64,000 bases of DNA, from positions 1 through 64,000 of the forward strand of contig NZ_AKKV01000005.1 in assembly GCF_000269865.1 (NCBI RefSeq), written 5' to 3'. Shown piece after piece: positions 54,574 to 62,117 of the stretch. Both the position numbers and the translations under genes were made by a program. The notes under the pieces are model-generated. The model was given only the letters and a program-made list of their open reading frames with translations, was not told where the DNA came from and searched no databases. Position 1 is the stretch's first letter. Each line of letters begins with the position of its first letter. This DNA comes from Fictibacillus macauensis ZFHKF-1 (GTDB taxonomy: Bacteria; Bacillota; Bacilli; Bacillales; Fictibacillaceae).

Positions 54574-54821
54574 GAAGCTGGGACATAAACAGCCCTAACT
54601 CATAAAAATGGCTTCATCATCGGTTTTTGATGCTGAAGTCATTTTTTTGATGTCGCTAGTAATTTCATTTTAGATTGTCTTACGTTCAAGTTTTGCAGGA
54701 GCACCTGATTCGCGCGCAAACCAGACAAATCCCCCTCAGAGCAAGAGCAGGAGGTCAAAAAGAGAGCAAATCAAGCGCTAAGCTCACGAATGCGTCACAA
54801 AACAGAGAAAATAGTGTGTCT
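54574..54821. repeat. Composite intergenic repeat element, short copy
   Basis: Same module order as 22692-23200: GAAGCTGGGACATAAACAGCC; terminator-like AAAAATGGCTTCATCATCGG with a partner GAAGTCATTTTTTT; TAGATTGTCTTAC; a single GCGCGC unit GCAGGAGCACCTGATTCGC followed by GCGCAAACCAGAC (about 54695-54724); and GCGTCACAAAACAGAG then AAAATAGTGTGTC at the end. The spacer and extra GCGCGC blocks of the long copy are missing. It lies after uvsE. 54822-55026 contains nothing further I can support. Confidence 0.82.
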
Positions 54822-55026
54822 CAAGTCCTTTTTTCGTGTATTTTTACAAGGTTTCAAAAAAACATCACTTTTTATCCAGTATTTGCAGTGTACGTAGCCC
54901 ACTATAAAGATGTAAAATAGGCAATGGAATAGATAATTGGTAAATCGATGTTTTTTGGCAAATGCGATGACTCCTTACAGAGAAAAGGAACCGTCAATGT
55001 TACTGAACAACTAAGGGGGGATCGTA

Positions 55027-55662
55027 ATGATAAAAAGAATTAGTAAATGGATTGTTCGGCTCGCCTTATTACTCGTTTTTCTTTACGTCTTCTCAACGCT
55101 GTTTGTATACTTCTATAGCTTTAAGGATGATACGAGAAAGGCTGATGCCGTTATCGTTTTAGGAGCGGCTGTCTGGTTTAATAAACCTTCTCCTGTTTTA
55201 AAAGAGCGAATTGATCATGGAATTGATCTATATAAAAAAGGCTATGCAAAGAAAATCATCTTTACGGGGGGAAAGTATAATGCAGAAACCCCATCTGAGT
55301 CATCAATTTCTAAGAAATATGCCATCAAACAGGGTGTGCCAGCTAACGACATTTATATTGAGGAAAGCTCACGAATTACGGAACAAAATTTACAAAATGC
55401 CAAACATATTATGGATCATGAGCATTTGAAGAATGCATTAATTGTAAGCGATCCTTATCACATGAGACGAGCCATGACAATGGCCGCATTTACAGGTATT
55501 AAAGCATTTACATCACCTACAGAGCACTCAGCGTATCGAACATGGGGCAAAAAGTTACCGTTTTTAAGCCATGAAGGAATTAACTTAGCCGGCTATGTTA
55601 TTACGTATCCTGCACGATGGATTAACCATAATTACATTAAAATCACATGGACCGATCTATAA
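55027..55662 (+). CDS. YdcF/SanA family (DUF218) membrane protein
   Basis: 211 residues: one N-terminal membrane helix (LALLLVFLYVFSTLFVYFY), then the DUF218 fold with ADAVIVLGAAVWFNKPSPVLKERID, KIIFTGGKYNAETPSES, ESSRITEQNLQNAKHIM and IVSDPYHMRRAMTMA. Homologues SanA and YdcF influence envelope permeability; the reaction is unknown. RBS AAGGGGGGAT before ATG. Single gene with terminator at 55665. Confidence 0.87.
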   Translation: MIKRISKWIVRLALLLVFLYVFSTLFVYFYSFKDDTRKADAVIVLGAAVWFNKPSPVLKERIDHGIDLYKKGYAKKIIFTGGKYNAETPSESSISKKYAIKQGVPANDIYIEESSRITEQNLQNAKHIMDHEHLKNALIVSDPYHMRRAMTMAAFTGIKAFTSPTEHSAYRTWGKKLPFLSHEGINLAGYVITYPARWINHNYIKITWTDL

Positions 55663-55664
55663 GC

Positions 55665-55702
55665 AAAAGAATCAAATCATCATGATTTGGTTCTTTTTTT
55701 TA
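55665..55702 (+). terminator. ydcF-like gene terminator
   Basis: AAGAATCAAATCA / TGATTTGGTTCTT (G-U pair) around TCA, then eight T. Confidence 0.85.
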
Positions 55703-55703
55703 G

Positions 55704-55732
55704 TTGACGGAATAATCTTCCATAATTATAAT
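55704..55732 (+). promoter_or_regulatory. Promoter of the SDR/QueA-like/VOC operon
   Basis: TTGACG (55704-55709), 17-nt spacer, perfect TATAAT (55727-55732). It abuts the preceding terminator and gives a leader of about 85 bases. Confidence 0.8.
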
Positions 55733-55822
55733 GAAGTTACTTATTAAACTAAATTGTTTAAAAAGTATAATTCACGTTGTGGAACGTTATTTATACAACA
55801 ACTTATATAGGAGGTATACGAG

Positions 55823-56542
55823 ATGAATCAAACGGTGATGATTACAGGGGCTACAAAAGGGTTGGGGAAGGAACTAGCTTTATATTTTGCACAGAAAGGA
55901 TTTCAGTTGGCACTTTGTGCACGATCTCAGCAAGCCATTGAAGAAGTAGCAAGTGAATTACGAGCATTAGGAGCAAATGTGTTAGCACTGGAAGCAGATA
56001 TTTCTAATGTTAAAGATGTAGAACGTTTCGTTGCTGTTACAGAAGCAACCTTTCAAACAATTGATGTGCTCATCAATAATGCATCGATTGTAGGACCGAG
56101 TCCGATGCCTTATTTACTTGATTATCCTGAGGATGACTTTGAGAAAGTCATGCGGGTAAACGCATTTGGACCGTTTTTTGTGACGAGACGCGTGTTACCA
56201 CTTATGCTAAAAAGAAATAAAGGAAGCATCATTAATGTAACCTCAGAAGCGGGACATACGGGATTTCCTGGCTGGGGTGCCTATGGCATTTCAAAATTTG
56301 CATTGGAAGGGCTTACAAAAACGTGGGCTGAAGAAGTAGCGCATAGTAAGGTAACGGTAAATATGGTCGATCCGGGGGAAATGGATACCCAGATGCATGC
56401 GAAGGCAGTACCTGATTGTGACTATGAGTTAAAAAAGCCAAAAGACGTAGTACCTGTATTTGCTCATCTCGTTTCAGCTAAGTGCAACGGTCAGCGAATT
56501 GTTGCTGAAAGCTTTCTAAAAGAAAGAGGGCTAGTACGATGA
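55823..56542 (+). CDS. Short-chain dehydrogenase/reductase
   Basis: 239 residues. NAD(P)-binding TGATKGLGKELALYF (TGxxxGxG, residues 8-15), INNASIVGPSP (NNA), catalytic Ser in VTSEAGHTG and YGISK (YxxxK, about residue 153). The substrate is open. First gene of an operon in which it overlaps the QueA-like gene by four bases (ATGA); translational coupling implies a shared pathway. Confidence 0.88.
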   Translation: MNQTVMITGATKGLGKELALYFAQKGFQLALCARSQQAIEEVASELRALGANVLALEADISNVKDVERFVAVTEATFQTIDVLINNASIVGPSPMPYLLDYPEDDFEKVMRVNAFGPFFVTRRVLPLMLKRNKGSIINVTSEAGHTGFPGWGAYGISKFALEGLTKTWAEEVAHSKVTVNMVDPGEMDTQMHAKAVPDCDYELKKPKDVVPVFAHLVSAKCNGQRIVAESFLKERGLVR

Positions 56543-57549
56543 GTTTTTCTTTCGCATTACCTAGTCAATTGAATGCCGCACTTCCACCTGAAAAGAGAGG
56601 TGTGCGCAGGGATTACGTGAAAATGCTCGTCATCAATACGAAAACTAAGCGCACAACGCATGATGTTTTTTTTCACCTGAGTCACTATTTAGAGCGCGGC
56701 GATGTTGTTGTTCTTAATGCTAGTCGAACATTGCCAGCTGTTCTTACGGCTACGAGTAAAGACCGACGATACGAAGTACGATTAGCGAGGCGGCTAAAAG
56801 CTCAGCAATGGGAAGTATTAGTGCCACATGTGTCGCTAGAACAAGGTGAGATCTTGCATTTTTCAAAGCATTTAACAGCTGTAGTTGAACACGTGAATGC
56901 ACATTCACCTTTTATAACACTGTTTTTTCATTTGCCAGAGCCAGCTTTTTTTGACGAAGTCTATAAAATTGGCGAACCTGTTCGCTATGAATATATCGAA
57001 ACACCTTGGAAACTTGACTACTATCAAACCGTTTTTGGTTCCGTCCCGGGCTCAGTTGAAATGCCGTCAGCAGGACGCGCCTTTAGCTGGGAATTGCTTT
57101 TTCAATTGCAAGCTATGGGGGTGAAAATTGCTTTTGTTGAGCTACATACAGGCTTAAGTTATTTAATGGATGACCGTTGGCACATCGGTCCCCGAGAGAA
57201 CAAGGAGTTCTATAACATTTCTAAAGAAACAGCGAATGTTATTCATACAGCAAAACAAAAAGGGAAGCGAATTATTGCAGTGGGAACAACAGTTGTCAGG
57301 GCCCTTGAGAGTGCTGCAGCTTCAGGAACACTACAGCCTAAAAAAGGGTGGACGAACTTATACATTTCTGAGCAATCAAAGCTCCAAATAGTAGATGGAT
57401 TAATTACCGGTCTTCATGAGCCAGAAGCGAGCCATTTGGATTTATTAACCGCATTTGTTCCTCGCGAATTTTTGCAAGCAGCCTATAGTGAGGCCGTAGA
57501 ACATCGCTACTTGTGGCATGAATTTGGCGATATGAATTTAATTATATGA
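56539..57549 (+). CDS. QueA-like S-adenosylmethionine ribosyltransferase-isomerase paralog
   Basis: 336 residues. Preserved QueA landmarks: FALPSQL start, RGDVVVLNASRTLPAVL, YYQTVFGSVPGSVEMPSAGRAF, IAFVELHTGL, KEFYNISKETANVI, IIAVGTTVVRALESAA and IVDGLITGLHEPEASHLDLL. However active-site signatures deviate: PTAGLHFT of true QueA is PSAGRAFS, HVGLGTF is HTGLSYL and the FHLPKSTLLML region is LHEPEASHLDLL. It overlaps an SDR gene upstream and a VOC gene downstream by four bases each, not a queuosine gene. A paralog transferring the SAM ribosyl unit to another acceptor is plausible; a diverged tRNA enzyme is the alternative. Confidence 0.85.
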   Translation: MSFSFALPSQLNAALPPEKRGVRRDYVKMLVINTKTKRTTHDVFFHLSHYLERGDVVVLNASRTLPAVLTATSKDRRYEVRLARRLKAQQWEVLVPHVSLEQGEILHFSKHLTAVVEHVNAHSPFITLFFHLPEPAFFDEVYKIGEPVRYEYIETPWKLDYYQTVFGSVPGSVEMPSAGRAFSWELLFQLQAMGVKIAFVELHTGLSYLMDDRWHIGPRENKEFYNISKETANVIHTAKQKGKRIIAVGTTVVRALESAAASGTLQPKKGWTNLYISEQSKLQIVDGLITGLHEPEASHLDLLTAFVPREFLQAAYSEAVEHRYLWHEFGDMNLII

Positions 57550-57884
57550 TTCATCATTATGGCATTGAGGTAAAGGATTTGAAGGAGGCCATCGCCTTTT
57601 ACGAAGCGGCGTACACTATGAACGTTTGTTTTGAAACAATTGTTGAGGGAGAAAAGATTGTATTTTTAGCGAATAAGACAACAATGATTGAACTGATTCA
57701 ATCCGAAAGCCCTTCTTGTGCTGGTGCGCACCTTGCCCATAGGAGCGAGCATGCTCTCAACCATTTATCCACACTTCATGTACCACGTATGAAATGGAGA
57801 GGCCCTTATACACTACAGAATGGCTGGAACGTTCTTTTTTTAGAAGGGAAAGACCTAGTGTTCGTAGAATGGGTTAAAGAGTAA
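57546..57884 (+). CDS. VOC superfamily protein, small
   Basis: 112 residues with one VOC unit: HHYGIEVKDLKEAIAFYEAAY at the start, KIVFLANKTTMIELIQSE in the middle and LFLEGKDLVFVEWVKE at the end. The metal ligand set His (residue 3-4), Glu (IELIQ) and Glu (VFVEW) is readable. Overlaps the QueA-like gene by four bases and closes the operon. Substrate unknown. Confidence 0.8.
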   Translation: MIHHYGIEVKDLKEAIAFYEAAYTMNVCFETIVEGEKIVFLANKTTMIELIQSESPSCAGAHLAHRSEHALNHLSTLHVPRMKWRGPYTLQNGWNVLFLEGKDLVFVEWVKE

Positions 57885-57889
57885 CGATT

Positions 57890-57918
57890 CCCGAGCGTTT
57901 ACGTTCGGGCTTTTTTTA
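57890..57918 (+). terminator. Operon terminator
   Basis: CCCGAGCG / CGTTCGGG stem around TTTA, followed by CTTTTTTT. Confidence 0.8.
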
Positions 57919-58006
57919 ATTAAACATACGGGTAGTCAGCATTCTGCGGTAAAATGGTAGTAGAATAGATTGGCTATAAAGGTAATGAATAGAAAGGATG
58001 GATCCG

Positions 58007-58555
58007 ATGGCAAAAGAGAAGAAGAAAAAAAGCGAACTACTCAGCTGGGTAAAATCCATTGTTTTTGCATTAGTACTCGTATATATTATTAAGACCTTTT
58101 TTTTCGCTCCTTATATGGTAGAAGGAGTTTCCATGTCCCCAACACTTCATGATCAAGACAAGCTTTATGTTAATAAAATTATTTATTCGCTAGGTGAACC
58201 AAAGGTTGGTGATATTGTTATCATTAAAGGAGAAAAGAAGCGTTATGTAAAGCGAGTCATTGGTGTGTCGGGGGATACTATTGAAGTACGACGTGATCAG
58301 TTACTAGTAAATCACAAAGAAATAAAAGAACCGTATTTAAATCGCAATAAAAAGAAAGCACATAGTTTAGGTGTTTTATTGACAGAAGACTTTGGCCCGA
58401 TTAAAGTACCTAAAGGAAAGTGCTTCGTTATGGGAGATAACCGTCTGAATAGTACTGATTCTCGTAACGGCTTAGGGTTAATTAATATAGCTAGCATTGA
58501 AGGACGTTCAGAGGTTGTTATTTATCCTTTTGAGGATATGCGGCAAACCCGATAG
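58007..58555 (+). CDS. Type I signal peptidase (Sip family)
   Basis: 182 residues. Basic N-terminus, one membrane helix (IVFALVLVYIIKTFFFAPYM), then box B VEGVSMSPTLHD with catalytic Ser (about residue 43), box D KRYVKRVIGVSGDTIEV with catalytic Lys (about 82-86) and box E KCFVMGDNRLNSTDSRNGLG. The pattern is of B. subtilis SipS/SipT. ATG 58007 is preferred: AGAAAGG stands nine bases upstream, whereas ATG 57998 nearly touches it. Confidence 0.94.
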   Translation: MAKEKKKKSELLSWVKSIVFALVLVYIIKTFFFAPYMVEGVSMSPTLHDQDKLYVNKIIYSLGEPKVGDIVIIKGEKKRYVKRVIGVSGDTIEVRRDQLLVNHKEIKEPYLNRNKKKAHSLGVLLTEDFGPIKVPKGKCFVMGDNRLNSTDSRNGLGLINIASIEGRSEVVIYPFEDMRQTR

Positions 58556-58575
58556 AGACAAGAAGGTGAGAAAGT

Positions 58576-59091
58576 ATGGATCATTTACAACGCTGTAAGT
58601 GGAGTGAAGCAAGTACGTTACTACAGAGCTATCATGATCAAGAGTGGGGAGAACTTGTTACAGAGGATGATGCGCTTTTTGAATGTTTAACGTTAGAAAT
58701 GTTTCAAGCAGGGCTTAGCTGGAGTACAATTTTGCATAAACGAGAGCATTTCAGACAAGCCTTTGATGCCTTTAATGTACAGAAGGTAAGAGATTATTCA
58801 GAGCAACATGTGGAGGTACTTGTAAATAATGCTAGAATCGTAAGGCACCGTAAGAAAATTGAAGCAACCATCGAGAATGCTAGACGCTGTGCCAACCTAA
58901 TTGAGCAATATGGCAGTCTTTATCAGTATATGTTGCAGCTTCCAACTGACGTAGAAGAGAAAAAGAAAGCACTTAAACAAACGTTTAAACATGTTGGGCT
59001 GACTACAGCAGAAAGTTTTCTTATGGCTACGGGCTTTATTTCTCCTCATCATGAGCCGCAGTGTTGGAAAAAGAATTATGAAAAAAGATAA
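58576..59091 (+). CDS. DNA-3-methyladenine glycosylase I (Tag)
   Basis: 171 residues. Removes 3-methyladenine from alkylated DNA. RCKWSEAS, YHDQEWGELVTEDDALFECLTLEMFQAGLSWSTIL and GLTTAESFLMATGFI match the Tag core; N-terminal Cys and C-terminal HHEPQCW His/Cys residues suit the zinc snap. 20 bases after the signal peptidase gene, RBS AAGGTGAG, so probably co-transcribed. Confidence 0.92.
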   Translation: MDHLQRCKWSEASTLLQSYHDQEWGELVTEDDALFECLTLEMFQAGLSWSTILHKREHFRQAFDAFNVQKVRDYSEQHVEVLVNNARIVRHRKKIEATIENARRCANLIEQYGSLYQYMLQLPTDVEEKKKALKQTFKHVGLTTAESFLMATGFISPHHEPQCWKKNYEKR

Positions 59092-59092
59092 A

Positions 59093-59137
59093 CACCACCC
59101 CCTCTTTCTACATAGTGTATAAAAGAGGGGGTGGTAT
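59093..59137 (+). terminator. Hairpin ending tag and covering the ykuD RBS
   Basis: ACCACCCCCTCTTT pairs with AAAGAGGGGGTGGT around CTACATAGTGTATA, then ATTTT. The 3' arm AGAGGGGGTGGT is also the Shine-Dalgarno sequence of the next gene (ATG 59141), so the structure ends tag transcripts and would mask translation of ykuD on any read-through RNA. Confidence 0.75.
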
Positions 59138-59140
59138 TTT

Positions 59141-59479
59141 ATGAATCCATATGAAATTTACATTTCCGTTAAACACAAAACGTTAATCTTATTTAAAAAT
59201 CAACAACCATATAAGCGTTATAAGATTGCTACTGGTGCGATTTTAACACCAACACCAGGTGGAACGTATACGATCGTTAACAAAGACCCCGAAACGGGCG
59301 GTCCATATGGCGCAATGTGGATGGGATTATCCGCACCACACTATGGCATTCACGGAACAAACGACCCATCATCGATTGGCCATAACGTCTCGCACGGCTG
59401 CGTTCGCATGCACAATAAAGATGTGCTAGAGCTAGCAAGCATTGTACCGATCGGGACGAAGGTGCATATCGGTGGGTGA
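59141..59479 (+). CDS. L,D-transpeptidase, YkuD catalytic domain only
   Basis: 112 residues comprising just the YkuD fold: [28 protein letters not shown], then [14 protein letters not shown] and the active site [12 protein letters not shown] (HxxxxxxxSHGC, Cys about residue 86). It lacks a signal peptide and the LysM domain of B. subtilis YkuD (164 residues), so export is unclear. It would form 3-3 crosslinks in spore or vegetative peptidoglycan. Converges with the peptide gene at 59484 with only four bases between stops and no terminator. Confidence 0.9.
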   Translation: MNPYEIYISVKHKTLILFKNQQPYKRYKIATGAILTPTPGGTYTIVNKDPETGGPYGAMWMGLSAPHYGIHGTNDPSSIGHNVSHGCVRMHNKDVLELASIVPIGTKVHIGG

Positions 59480-59483
59480 TTAA

Positions 59484-59621
59484 TTAAGGTCTTCCTGGTA
59501 CATCATGGAAACTAGGGATTATTTCTCCAGCTGCATTCTCATGAGTAGATACTTCATTAATAACTGGTTTAGCAATCAATAGTAATCCTGTAGCTAATAA
59601 TAATAAACTAATTTTTTTCAT
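59484..59621 (-). CDS. Exported signalling-peptide precursor (Phr/NprX-like candidate)
   Basis: 45 residues: KK at the start, a hydrophobic stretch ISLLLLATGLLLIA (residues 4-17) and a polar C-terminal part ending PSFHDVPGRP. Size, charge and layout are those of RNPP pre-pro-peptides (PapR, NprX, Phr), which are secreted, trimmed to 5-10 residues and re-imported by Opp. ATG has GGAGG six bases upstream. It begins 17 bases after the stop of the XRE-TPR regulator gene on the same strand, the typical receptor-peptide order. The mature peptide cannot be fixed; the C-terminal 5-10 residues are the first guess. Confidence 0.72.
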   Translation of the reverse strand: MKKISLLLLATGLLLIAKPVINEVSTHENAAGEIIPSFHDVPGRP

Positions 59622-59638
59622 AATAAACCTCCAGTTTT

Positions 59639-60892
59639 TTATACAATATGTTTTCTCGAACTATTTGCGATACGATAATACGTACTGGCCTTTTTATACT
59701 GTGATTGTTCAAAATACCAATCAGCTAATACTTCACAAAATTCAGATGTAAATTCCCAATGATTATTCTGTTGGAAAAAAGGTATCGCATTTTTGGTCAT
59801 AAAGTGCTCAAAATCTTCAAATTCAAATGAGCCAAGTCTATATTCTAAAAGTTTCAGATGAAAAAAATGAGGATTATTTTTAGTATCCTTTATATTTTCT
59901 AAACCCTTAGTAATGTATGTCTGGCAATCATCAAACTGATTTAATTTAAAATAAGCACTAGCTATTAAAAAGTAAGTTGGTGCAGTATTGTAATCACTTT
60001 GATTTCTCGTTTCTAAAACTTTTTCGTAAAGTTTTATTGCCTTCTCATGTTCCATTTTACAAGAATAAACAAGTCCTAAATTATGGTAAATAACTGATGA
60101 AATAAACTTATCTTTAAACTGCAACGCATATTTTAATGCTTGATTGTAATGATACTCTGCTTCATCAAAATTATTTGCTCTCCTAAAACTAATGCCAATT
60201 AAAATTTGACAATCTGCACTTCTAGAATAAAGATACTCACTGTCAAAAATACTAAGCGCTTTAAATGCATACGTATGAACAGGACTTATTGCTGATAAAT
60301 AAGAATAGCAGTATGCAATCAGGTAGAAGAGATGACCTAAAAATGCAGAACGAACCTTGACTTCTTTTGAAATTGCTTCTGCTTTTAACGCAAGTTCAAG
60401 CCCCTGTACATGATTACCCTTCTCACTAAAATAGATTGTTTTACATGTGTAATAGAAAAAAACCAATTCTGGGGTCAGATGTTCAAACGTTTTTTCAATT
60501 TCTTGAATGTTCTTATCCACAATGTCTAAATCTCGATTTTGGGGAATTAAATAATATCTCATCTGAAATATTTTATATCTGAGTATAATTTCAGGATTAT
60601 GAGTATTATTAATTTTTTCCCTAATAGATTTGAACATTTCTGCAGCAACTTCCGTATGGCGATTTACCATTAATAAGTTCCATTCATCAAGAAGCCCCAA
60701 AATTTCGTCGGTATCTTCTTCCTCTGGCGAAATACCTAATCGCTTACATAAAAGATTGAGAACTTCATCACTTGACCTGGCATCACCCTTTTCAATTTTA
60801 CTTAAATAGGAAACGGAGCAAATTCCCTGAGCCAGTTCTTCCTGGGTTAGGCCTTTGGTTTTTCTATAATATCTTATTCGCTGACCGACCAT
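59639..60892 (-). CDS. XRE-TPR regulator, RNPP (NprR/PlcR-like) family
   Basis: 417 residues. N-terminal HTH_3: GQRIRYYRKTKGLTQEELAQG, then SYLSKIEKGDARSSDEVLNLLCKRLG (residues 3-57). The remainder is helical TPR repeats, e.g. DEAEYHYNQALKYALQFKD, ISSVIYHNLGLVYSCKMEHE and YKKASTYYRIANSS. Length is close to NprR (~420) and greater than PlcR (~285). With a peptide-precursor gene directly behind it, it is most likely a peptide-sensing transcription factor. Divergent from the gene at 61114 with TTGGGAA boxes between. Confidence 0.85.
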   Translation of the reverse strand: MVGQRIRYYRKTKGLTQEELAQGICSVSYLSKIEKGDARSSDEVLNLLCKRLGISPEEEDTDEILGLLDEWNLLMVNRHTEVAAEMFKSIREKINNTHNPEIILRYKIFQMRYYLIPQNRDLDIVDKNIQEIEKTFEHLTPELVFFYYTCKTIYFSEKGNHVQGLELALKAEAISKEVKVRSAFLGHLFYLIAYCYSYLSAISPVHTYAFKALSIFDSEYLYSRSADCQILIGISFRRANNFDEAEYHYNQALKYALQFKDKFISSVIYHNLGLVYSCKMEHEKAIKLYEKVLETRNQSDYNTAPTYFLIASAYFKLNQFDDCQTYITKGLENIKDTKNNPHFFHLKLLEYRLGSFEFEDFEHFMTKNAIPFFQQNNHWEFTSEFCEVLADWYFEQSQYKKASTYYRIANSSRKHIV

Positions 60893-60911
60893 GAAATCCC
60901 CCTTTCGGAAC

Positions 60912-60972
60912 TTGGGAAAATTGTCACGCTATCCCCGTTGTTTGTTGGGAACTAAACTACTAGCTTTCCCAA
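60912..60972. promoter_or_regulatory. Three TTGGGAA boxes between divergent genes
   Basis: TTGGGAA at 60912-60918 and 60945-60951 (33 bases apart, same orientation) and the inverted TTCCCAA at 60966-60972, making an inverted pair with the second. They sit immediately upstream of the XRE-TPR regulator gene, around a possible minus-strand promoter (TTGCAG, 17-nt spacer, TAGTAG). Candidate binding sites for the regulator. Confidence 0.5.
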
Positions 60973-61113
60973 TACATGTCTGCAAATATCTTTGTTATGA
61001 TAAATATAACAGAAAATTATTGACTTTTGGAAGAAAACAATCAACAAATTTTTAAAAATGAGAGAAAATCGTGGTAAGAAAGTTACAACCGGCTCATTTT
61101 AAAGGAGGTAGAC

Positions 61114-62004
61114 ATGATGGCGAAAATGTATGCGCAAGATCCACAACTAGATATCCAGAATCTGCTATATGTCTCGAATGGTAAGGCGGATGCCGGGAAT
61201 GAAATTCTTTCCGATCAAGATACTGTGTTTTCCTATACAGACGTGTATAAAGACCAGGTGGGAAACTACTGGTTCTCAGCCAATAGAGATCATAACAAGA
61301 ATCAATATACGGTCTCAATATTAGACCAGAAAAGTAATACTGTTGCCTCGTACAACGTTAAAGGCAAACCGAGCTTTTATGAATTTGCAGAAGACATTAT
61401 TATTGCTTGTGAAGGAGATGGGTCTAAAGGCACCCTTTATCACTTCAAAAAGCAGTCCGCTATATTGGTGAAAGAATGGAAGGTGAGTGGCCTTCTTTGG
61501 GAAGTGGAAATGCAAGCAGATACGCTATATGCGACAACATATATTGTAGAAGAAGATCAAGCTGTTCTTTACAGAATTAAGAACGGTAGAAAGAAAAGAA
61601 TCAATTTAAGCAAAAGTGCGACCCCGACTGACATTCTTTGCATGAATCAGTCCGTTTATATTTCCCTGGCACCCATCTTATATGGTGATCCGAAAATGCT
61701 ACTGGAGCTCACAGAAGGTGGGAAAATCATTCGGCAGCTCCCGCTAGCGATTTCGCCTCGTACGCTGCACCAAGTGAATGAACAGGAGTTGCTCATTTAT
61801 GAGCTCGATCTTTCTTCAGGCAAGTCGGAAAAGATTGTCTACGTTAATGTGGTGAATGGTGAACAATGGACGCATCATATTCCACATTCGCAAATTGTTT
61901 CCTGCACAAGCCGTTCATTATCACTATTAGAACAAGAAAGCAAAACACTTTATACGTGGGATCATACCGATCGAACGATCGTAAAAAGTCAACGCATTTC
62001 ATAG
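61114..62004 (+). CDS. Hypothetical protein, beta-propeller-like
   Basis: 296 residues without signal peptide or membrane helix. Repeated strand-turn units, such as YKDQVGNYWFSANRD, NQYTVSILDQKSNTVASYNVKG, TLYHFKKQSAILVKEWKVSG and DTLYATTYIVEEDQAVLYRIKNG, suggest a propeller of about six blades. The start AKMYAQDPQLD comes straight after AAAGGAGG. No family or function is recognised. Divergent from the XRE-TPR regulator, of which it may be a target. The absence of an export signal is unusual for such a repeat protein; an N-terminal truncation is possible. Confidence 0.65.
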   Translation: MMAKMYAQDPQLDIQNLLYVSNGKADAGNEILSDQDTVFSYTDVYKDQVGNYWFSANRDHNKNQYTVSILDQKSNTVASYNVKGKPSFYEFAEDIIIACEGDGSKGTLYHFKKQSAILVKEWKVSGLLWEVEMQADTLYATTYIVEEDQAVLYRIKNGRKKRINLSKSATPTDILCMNQSVYISLAPILYGDPKMLLELTEGGKIIRQLPLAISPRTLHQVNEQELLIYELDLSSGKSEKIVYVNVVNGEQWTHHIPHSQIVSCTSRSLSLLEQESKTLYTWDHTDRTIVKSQRIS

Positions 62005-62005
62005 A

Positions 62006-62045
62006 ACATGAAGCAAATCCTTTTCCTTTAAGGATTTGCTTTTTA
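62006..62045 (+). terminator. Terminator
   Basis: AAGCAAATCCTT / AAGGATTTGCTT around TTCCTT, then TTTT. Confidence 0.85.
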
Positions 62046-62117
62046 TTTACACAAAAACAGGGTATAAGAATAAGAAGCTATGTCTCTAGAAGGAAGGGTG
62101 GAAAGGAGCGCATTACA

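Noticed and set aside
54675-54920. 81-codon plus-strand frame
   Set aside because: Covers the composite repeat; no RBS and composition dictated by the repeat.
61866-62117. N-terminal extension of the CorA gene
   Set aside because: Would overlap the preceding gene and cross a terminator; TTG 62118 has an RBS and starts the family sequence.
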